Shown in pieces: positions 57,871 to 64,000 of a stretch of 64,000 nt of DNA (the stretch's first letter is position 1; each line of letters starts with the position of its first letter). The notes beneath the pieces are model-generated. The model ran no database searches, was not told where the DNA came from, and saw only the letters and a list, made by a program, of their open reading frames with translations. The stretch is from Angiostrongylus vasorum (lineage: Eukaryota > Nematoda > Chromadorea > Rhabditida > Metastrongylidae): assembly GCA_018806985.1 (NCBI GenBank), contig JADANN010000032.1, positions 2,253,501 through 2,317,500 of the forward strand, written 5' to 3'. The translations under genes and the position numbers were made by a program.

Positions 57871-57894
57871 TTTCCAGGTAGGTACACTAAGATG
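57871..57894 (+). promoter_or_regulatory. Possible trans-splice acceptor before the RRP5 start
   Basis: TTTTTCCAG at 57869-57877 lies 14 bp before the ATG at 57892. Such a site directly upstream of a start codon is where nematode spliced leaders are usually added. The frame is also open upstream, so ordinary cis-splicing cannot be excluded. Confidence 0.4.
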
Positions 57895-60800
57895 GGCGCT
57901 GTAGAGCATGAGATTGATTTCCCGCGAGGCGGTGCAGCGGCAATTCCTCCTCACCAGAAAGACTCCAGTTACTCCAGTAAACATAAATCTGGAAATGTCG
58001 GAAATCAGTTGTTCGGTGTGGATAAAAAGGTTTGTGGATTTACCCAACAGGGATTTTCTGAGCTTTCCAAGACCGAATCCTTGGAATATGGCGGAAAATT
58101 CTGAGTACAGCCATTTGTTTTAAGCTCATTCTGCGTTTATTGTTGTTTTATGCTGTCTATAACTAGTTATTATGGTGAATAGTGCCATAAGATTCCCTAC
58201 AATCGCTATTGCTACTTTTACTTTATTAGTTATTTCAAAGGGGAGGTCTTAGAACGCTCTTAGGTCTAGGTTTTAGGAGCAATGTTTTGAGTCTTAACCG
58301 TTGTTCCTATGCCTCACAATACTGTTTTGAGATGAAATCTTTAGCGAGGAACAAAAAGGAAGGAGCTTGTGACCGCTGAAATACCAGCGAAGAAAAGAAA
58401 GCGTGATGGAAAGGGAGTGGTTTGGACGAAAGCAGTGACCCAAAAACTGCTTACGGATGGTGTTATGGGGCTAGGAGTAGTTACGGAGGTTAGTGATAGT
58501 TTCAACAGTTTGTTCATAAGTAAACATTGAAGATCATACCAAGGATTTTCCATAACTACAAGAAACTTGCAGTTCTATGGAGCGTATTTTTTGTCTAACT
58601 ATCATCTCTGTCTGGACTAAAAAGCTGACTAAATAGTAAGAGACTAGCATCCCAACTGTTTAGCGCCTCATCGTGGCTGGGAGGTGTTCCTGGGTGTCGC
58701 ACTGCGATGTACAGCGGTAGAATTCATCCCCCGGCAGTGTCGGTCTCCCAAGCTGACGATTCCGGCGTTTCCATCAGGAAGCCCAGCTAAGAGTAAACCA
58801 ATACCAGGACCCGCCACCGTCCTGTTACCAAACTAATGACGTGGTGGCAAATATCCCTCTGATCCACAAGTGCGGAGACTGCTTGTGGTGGTGACGACCT
58901 GGGGCAGACTTTGGCTAGACTGACCTTAGGACTCCATGAGATCACAATGGCTAAATCAGCAAAACTCTAAAAAAAGTAGAGATTATGCTGGAGTTGGCGT
59001 AACTAATAAGGACGGGGGCCACTTTAACTCTACTGAAAGTAATTAAAGTAATTGCTGTTTTCAAATAAAAGCGGATCACCCCTCATTGTTGAAAGCGTAT
59101 TCGAAGATGCCATAGCCCCATATGGAGCGAAATTGTTGGTCCACCGCATGGCTATTTATGACACGACTTGCGAAACCAAGAGAAAAAACGATTCGTGGAC
59201 TTTTAATAACTCAAAAGACTGTCTTTCTATAAACCTCGGCACAAATAATCGATAAGGATAGAGGATAAAGCTCTCGATGTTGATCACGCTGAGGGATGCA
59301 TGCACCACACATTCAACTTCATTAAGCATCGTTAGAGGTGATTGAATGCATAGCTGGCCTTTACAATGGCTCGCGGTGGCCTGCCGATGTATCGAGTCAC
59401 TGCTGCTATCCTCCCATACTAATCTGGTACCAGTTTGCCGACCCCCGGAGGGATGGAAGGCTTGGTGGACGAGGGGCGCGGGGACCGACCTTGTGTACAT
59501 TGCAGGGCGTCTCCGACCATTGCTCCACACGCGCCAATCCACAATAGTAAGAGGTTTATTTATGGTTCAGAAGTTTTATGTGCTCGTATAATAACTTGAT
59601 TTAGTATTTCTACGTGTTTCAGATTTATGCAGATTATGTGCTTTTGGAAACGGCGTATTCCTGTCGGGTAAAATTGCCGGCCACACAAGTAGGTTCATAT
59701 TTATCATCGTCTGTATTCATTTTATTTATATGCCTTCCTTTGTTACCATATTTATACCTTCATCATAGATCTCGAAGAAGTTCACGGATTTACTGAAATC
59801 AGAAAAAGTCTCGCTGGATTCCACATTTGTTGTTGGTCAAATGGTTCCTTTTCGCGTTATTGAGCGAAGTTCACAAACATCTGAGATATTTTCTGACATT
59901 TTGTTTAGGATTTTTTTAGCCATGTTTTGTTTTCTTCGCCACCTACAATGTGGGTTTGTTTTTCATGGGAGTTTTATTGTTACTTCTAATTTTTTAGCTG
60001 AGAAAAAATCGTGGTTCTGCTGGTAAGAAAAAAACCTCGGAGGTCCTACCCATTGTTACCTGTGATCCGTCAAAACTCAATGCTCATTTAACGCCTCTAA
60101 CTTTGATGCCAGGATTAGTTTTGCATGCTGTTGTAACAAGTCAGGAAGAGAAAGGAGCTGTAATGGATATTGGCATGCAATCGATGCATGCTTTTCTGCC
60201 CACTGAGAAGCAACAACGTCCCGTTGAAGTTGGGCAGCCAGTGATTGTTGGTATTGATTCGTTAAAAACTTCTAGGGTTGTGATCGTCACTTCCAATGTC
60301 GAACAGAGTAGTCTCTGCTTGGAGGCATGTGAGAGTTTGCTGCTTAACCACTTAATGCCTGGTACGATTATTGAATGTGTACCTGATCGCCAGCCATCAG
60401 TATCAGCTGGTATTTATGTGACTTTGGGAAACGGTGTGCGAGGATTTGTGGCTAAGAGCCACTTACCTCCTCGTCTTCGTTGCGATATTACGAAAGTTGG
60501 AAAGACATTACGCTGTGTCGTTATGTTTTGTCAGCAAAATACCCCTCTACTTGTACTTTCTGCTCATCCTGATATTGTGGCTATAAGCAAGTTGGAAAAA
60601 CGATCATCATTTATGGGATATTCTATTGGTGATCGCCTCAAATGCAAAGTTATCGATGTTATACCATCTAAGCTTTTTGTTTGTTTTTCATTACCGACGA
60701 CAGAAGATGGGAAAGTCCCTTTAATTGCTGCAATTTCGTACAAGCAGTATCTCAAGAAACTAGAGAAATTTGAGACTTTTTATTCAATTGGGTCGGAACA

Positions 60801-63800
60801 CATATGTCGAATAATGAGTGTTCGATATGCTGATCGCTGTATAGTTGTCTGTAATCGTAAGGAAGTCCTCAGTCAAAAATTCGTATCGTACAAGGATGCT
60901 GTGCCAGGCGAAGTTGTGGTTGCCAAAGTAACGGATGTTCATCCTCGTGGCGTACAAGTGACTGTCAACGACTTGATAAAGGGATTTATTCCTTTGGATC
61001 ATGTTGCTGACAAGAAAGTTGCACTAGAAAAAGCTTTCACAGTTGGTACCAAGGTCAAATGCCGCGTGTGGTTAGTGAATGCGAAAAAGAAACAAATTTG
61101 GCTTACTGCTCGTCCATCTCTTGTAAACTACACGGGAACTTTGATTTCGTCGTATAGCCCTAAATACGATGGGATTGTAACAGTTGGTATAGTCGTAAAG
61201 ATTTTGGAAACCGGTGGTGCAATTGTGCAGTTTTTCGGGACAATTCGTGGTCTTCTTTCAGCCAGTGAAACAAAGAGAATCGCGAATGAAATTAGGCAGG
61301 GAATGATCCTGGAAGTGCGTATTGTGTCAATCAACGCTTCAGAAGAGAAGATGACGTTGGCCTTAGCCGATGAGTCAGTATGTGCGCGAAGCCATATAAT
61401 CAATCCAGAGCCTGTCAATTTTGATTCTAATGGGAAGGTGGTGTTTACTGGTATCGTTGACGGTGTGTGTGAAGACGAATCGTCAATCGGCGGACGAAAA
61501 CTGGAAAAAATCCTACTTCATTTTGAATCGGATAAATCCGTGAGAGGGTATCTCAAACCTGTTCATTTTTCTGAGTTCCTTGATATACCATTGGAGTCGA
61601 TGCGGGGGTTGCTGTATAAAGGACTCAAATTGTCCCCTATCATTCCACTTGGATCTGTTGGTGGTCATAATCGATTCATCTCCAAGCGGTTTGTGTGCAC
61701 ATGGCTTGAATGTTTCAAATTGGACATTCCGAAGTGCTTTGCTAATTTGAAGCCATTTCAGCTGATTTGTGGAATTATTTCTCAACGAGTACCGGATGAC
61801 TGTCTTTATGTAGAGATTGCTGGTGGCAGTGGACTGTTAGGGAAAGTAGCATTTGATGACATAGATGGAGGTAAAGATGGAGCTTCTAGTCTACAGGTAG
61901 GCCAGACAGTGGTGGGACGCATACGTAGCATTCATTCGGAGAAGAAGACATTCCGTGTTAGTTTAAAGCTTATTGACTGTGTTCCTCACGAACATCTACC
62001 GTCAAAAGCTTCGTCACCAGCTGCCAGCATAGCGTTACAACTTGTACGGTCTTGTGTCGAAGAAGTGCTTCAAATTGCTCGGTCATCCAAAGTCGAACTA
62101 CCTCTTCATGGGACGACTGTAATTTCGACAATATCACAAATCGTTGATGATGAATTGTTCGTGATTTTTAACGACAAATTAACAGGTCGTGTTCGTAAGG
62201 GCAACTACACAGATGGCGTTAAGGTGGGTGATAAGATCAAGTGTCTGGTCATTGATTACGTCTTTCCCCAAAACGATGCTGAGTTAGTGATGGTGGACAT
62301 GACAAGTACAGTTGCAGGAGCAAGCAAGAAAATTAGGAAGAACTCTCCAATGAATCAGAACCCTGAACTTCCTGCAAACCGTGTTGTGCTTACGAAGAGG
62401 GATTATATTGTTGTATTAGCTAGTGAGAAAACGCGCTTAATATTCATTCCGTCAAGGTTCCATCCAAATCAAGTAGTGGAAATCAAAAACTTACGAGTTT
62501 CCCATGGCGATGAAGTTGATATTGGAGACATAATTCCTATAACGGACGAAGTGCACATCGGTCTTCTTAAAGACGATACTGACTTGATTAACGAGTTGAT
62601 ACCTCCTTCCCAACATTTGCCAAGATCTTTTCCTGAGAAGAAATCAGCGAAGCTAAGTGAAAGCGAAATTGGTTTGGCAAAGAAGCCGAAATCTAAATTG
62701 GGTTTGCGAACGAAAAGTGTAAAGAATCTTAGTACATATACTGGTATTGTGCTTGGACCATGGATTAGTGATGACCGTCGTGATCATGGAAAGCTCGCTG
62801 CTCAAATAGAATTACCTGGAGGTAACATAGGACGCCTCCATGTGTCCGAACTACCTTCCCGTTTGCTGATTGAAAACACTTCCCCTCTTGAAAGTTTCTT
62901 AAAAAATTATCGAAGGAGATCGGTTGTCGTAAAGATTATCAAGTTTATCTCAATAAAGAAGAAAGACGCTAAGATTCGTGTTGCTGAGTTGACAATGAAT
63001 GAGACCAAAATCGCGGAACCACGCAAGAAAGCCACTGCAGTTGCTTTCCAAACAACGTTTACACATGGAGAAATCCTCCGTTGTTTTATATCACCAAATC
63101 AAGACCTCACCAAGAAAAAGATTCGTGTTGAAGTTAACCCTCTTTGGTCTGGTCAAATCGCGATTGAAGCTTCTAGTGAGGATCTGAAGGTTGAGGCGCC
63201 TGATCGCGATGGCGAAGTGTTCGAAAATCTGCCAAAACCAGGTGAAATGCGATTAGCAGAAGTACTAAGTGTGATAAAATTGAAAAAGAGTCACGGACAT
63301 GGGTTACTGAACTTGGCACTTGATATGCAAGCTAGCATAGTGAAACTGGATGTTGGCCAGCGGCTAACTGGTAGAGTAATACACGTGAATCTTCATCCGA
63401 TTTCGGTGCTTTTCCAACTTCCTAATGGGCAGCAAGCAACGTTATGTGCTACTGCTATTGCTAACAATTACGAGAAAGTCATGCAGCACGTAACACATTT
63501 TAGACGCAATGGTATTTTCCATCTATATGCTCTTCGTCAAGATCATAATCCTCAGCGAAATTATGTTTGTACTGAAGGGCGGTATGAGTCTTATTTGAAG
63601 CAGAAGGAATCAAATGAGTGCCTTGAATGTCGACGTCTACTTGTTGATCCAAACGAAGTTGTAGTTGGGCTCACATGTGATGGATTCTTAGCAAAACATA
63701 CGCCAGAGGCTGTCTTAGTGGAAATTGGACCTGGAGTTGTCGGTCGTCTGCGAAAGAGCCATCATCCTGAAGTCACCTCAATTGCTTTAAACTCCATACT

Positions 63801-64000
63801 TTCTGTGCGAGTGCACCGTATTGATGGTCAGGGACGTGTATCACTTACTTTAGTAAAGATCGTTTTACAAGCACCTCTAATTAAGGACAGAAAAAGAAAA
63901 ATCGACGATGACAATTCTGGAGTCGTTGTGAAGGAAAGGAAAGAAAAATCCCCCACTAAAGATATTGAGAAAGTTAAGCTAAGTGACCCTGGATTTGACT
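57892..64000 (+). CDS. PDCD11: RRP5/PDCD11 homologue, ribosome biogenesis S1-repeat protein (3' end outside window)
   Basis: Nucleolar RNA-binding protein needed for 18S and 5.8S/25S rRNA processing. Exons: 57892-58029 (46 codons, with the N-terminal DFPRGG motif of RRP5), 58345-58488 (basic PAKKRKRDGKG, then start of S1-1), 59623-59688 (IYADYVLLETAYSCRVKLPA, S1-1 core), 59769 to 59855 or 59868 (end of S1-1 and linker), 59998 to beyond 64000 (remaining S1 repeats). Exons 1-4 join in phase 0. The exon 4/5 junction is unresolved: a phase-0 donor at 59856 closes the frame but drops a conserved-looking VIE, while a donor at 59869 does not close. The window stops in a Lys-rich linker at SDPGFD, where the C-terminal TPR/HAT repeats of RRP5 would begin. 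Intron 2 holds a family C and a family A repeat. Confidence 0.9.
58648..59030 (+). repeat. SINE-like family C copy in RRP5 intron 2
   Basis: GTTTAGCGCCTCATCGTGGC, AAGCCCAGCTAAGAGTAAAC, TCCCTCTGATCCACAAGTGC, TGTGGTGGTGACGACCTGGG. Confidence 0.85.
59255..59540 (-). repeat. SINE-like family A copy in RRP5 intron 2
   Basis: AGAGGATAAAGCTCTCGATG, ATTCAACTTCATTAAGCATC, GCGGTGGCCTGCCGATGTAT, GGAGGGATGGAAGGCTTGGT and the head complement TGCTCCACACGCGCC. Confidence 0.85.
59998..64000 (+). CDS. PDCD11: RRP5 large exon, about 1,334 codons, uninterrupted to the window edge
   Basis: After a TTTTTTAG acceptor the frame stays open for 4.0 kb with no stop or slip. S1-type blocks (glycine-turn, V-G-x-V/R-V patterns) are visible near 60105, 60355, 60625, 60905, 61140, 61760, 61900, 62095, 62735, 63345 and 63670; examples are PGEVVVAKVTDVHPRGVQVT, VGTKVKCRVWLVN and VGQTVVGRIRSIHSEK. 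The region between about 62330 and 62710 is charged linker. Human PDCD11 has about 1,870 residues with twelve S1 repeats plus TPR repeats, so roughly the last third should lie to the right. The other strand's frames here are shadows. Confidence 0.9.
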   Translation, partial: MRKNRGSAGKKKTSEVLPIVTCDPSKLNAHLTPLTLMPGLVLHAVVTSQEEKGAVMDIGMQSMHAFLPTEKQQRPVEVGQPVIVGIDSLKTSRVVIVTSNVEQSSLCLEACESLLLNHLMPGTIIECVPDRQPSVSAGIYVTLGNGVRGFVAKSHLPPRLRCDITKVGKTLRCVVMFCQQNTPLLVLSAHPDIVAISKLEKRSSFMGYSIGDRLKCKVIDVIPSKLFVCFSLPTTEDGKVPLIAAISYKQYLKKLEKFETFYSIGSEHICRIMSVRYADRCIVVCNRKEVLSQKFVSYKDAVPGEVVVAKVTDVHPRGVQVTVNDLIKGFIPLDHVADKKVALEKAFTVGTKVKCRVWLVNAKKKQIWLTARPSLVNYTGTLISSYSPKYDGIVTVGIVVKILETGGAIVQFFGTIRGLLSASETKRIANEIRQGMILEVRIVSINASEEKMTLALADESVCARSHIINPEPVNFDSNGKVVFTGIVDGVCEDESSIGGRKLEKILLHFESDKSVRGYLKPVHFSEFLDIPLESMRGLLYKGLKLSPIIPLGSVGGHNRFISKRFVCTWLECFKLDIPKCFANLKPFQLICGIISQRVPDDCLYVEIAGGSGLLGKVAFDDIDGGKDGASSLQVGQTVVGRIRSIHSEKKTFRVSLKLIDCVPHEHLPSKASSPAASIALQLVRSCVEEVLQIARSSKVELPLHGTTVISTISQIVDDELFVIFNDKLTGRVRKGNYTDGVKVGDKIKCLVIDYVFPQNDAELVMVDMTSTVAGASKKIRKNSPMNQNPELPANRVVLTKRDYIVVLASEKTRLIFIPSRFHPNQVVEIKNLRVSHGDEVDIGDIIPITDEVHIGLLKDDTDLINELIPPSQHLPRSFPEKKSAKLSESEIGLAKKPKSKLGLRTKSVKNLSTYTGIVLGPWISDDRRDHGKLAAQIELPGGNIGRLHVSELPSRLLIENTSPLESFLKNYRRRSVVVKIIKFISIKKKDAKIRVAELTMNETKIAEPRKKATAVAFQTTFTHGEILRCFISPNQDLTKKKIRVEVNPLWSGQIAIEASSEDLKVEAPDRDGEVFENLPKPGEMRLAEVLSVIKLKKSHGHGLLNLALDMQASIVKLDVGQRLTGRVIHVNLHPISVLFQLPNGQQATLCATAIANNYEKVMQHVTHFRRNGIFHLYALRQDHNPQRNYVCTEGRYESYLKQKESNECLECRRLLVDPNEVVVGLTCDGFLAKHTPEAVLVEIGPGVVGRLRKSHHPEVTSIALNSILSVRVHRIDGQGRVSLTLVKIVLQAPLIKDRKRKIDDDNSGVVVKERKEKSPTKDIEKVKLSDPGFD

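Noticed and set aside
57769..57891. Upstream in-frame ATG extending RRP5 with a hydrophobic leader
   Set aside because: RRP5 is nucleolar and its family starts shortly before the DFPRGG motif; a TTTTTCCAG acceptor separates the extension from the ATG at 57892.
1..64000. CRISPR array, prophage or bacterial operon
   Set aside because: No regularly spaced direct repeats, no Shine-Dalgarno-linked ORFs; the sequence is clearly eukaryotic.

Overview
Type of DNA. This is a gene-poor, repeat-rich nematode nuclear window, most likely from a strongylid (hookworm-like) parasite. The evidence is short introns with TTTCAG/TTTAG acceptors, RTE-type LINEs like those common in hookworm assemblies, a Penelope-like element family, and dozens of tRNA-derived SINE-like repeats. 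The species assignment is inference. There are no bacterial features, no rRNA and no CRISPR array.

Two multi-exon genes can be assembled by reading across introns. (1) About 28.2-41.8 kb (+): a voltage-gated potassium (Kv) channel gene. Exons encode the T1 tetramerisation domain, S1, S2, S3, S5, pore helix, TVGYGD filter, S6 and the C-terminal tail, and most splice phases close exactly. No S4 exon was found. Two exons carry a single-base frame break and one exon lacks an AG acceptor, so this is either a decaying copy or a locus with local assembly errors. (2) 57.9-64.0 kb (+, running off the right edge): RRP5/PDCD11, the multi-S1-domain ribosome biogenesis factor. It has four small 5' exons and then an uninterrupted 4.0-kb exon.

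Mobile elements. A frame-broken RTE-type LINE fills the left edge (to about 3.6 kb). A second, 5'-truncated copy of the same family lies at 52.7-54.8 kb on the - strand, with fragments at 29.9 and 38.1 kb. Three Penelope-like (PLE) pieces carry hammerhead-ribozyme-like motifs. Two of them (30.2-31.65 kb and 55.6-56.4 kb) are short GIY-YIG remnants enclosed by long inverted arms, each arm carrying a hammerhead motif; a single 3' end lies at 7.0-7.4 kb. A fourth PLE piece (RT-thumb) lies at 26.2-26.6 kb.

Repeats. At least four SINE-like families recur: A (about 265 bp, clear box A/box B), B (about 250 bp, tRNA-like head, AATATCTCAGCATC tail motif), C (about 390 bp) and D (about 300 bp). Several copies lie inside introns of the Kv and RRP5 genes. 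Microsatellites (TTA)n and (TA)n are also present. A two-exon candidate for a small secreted cysteine-rich peptide lies at 16.7-17.2 kb. The rest appears to be AT-rich intergenic or intronic sequence in which I recognise nothing. All joins and family assignments were made by eye.
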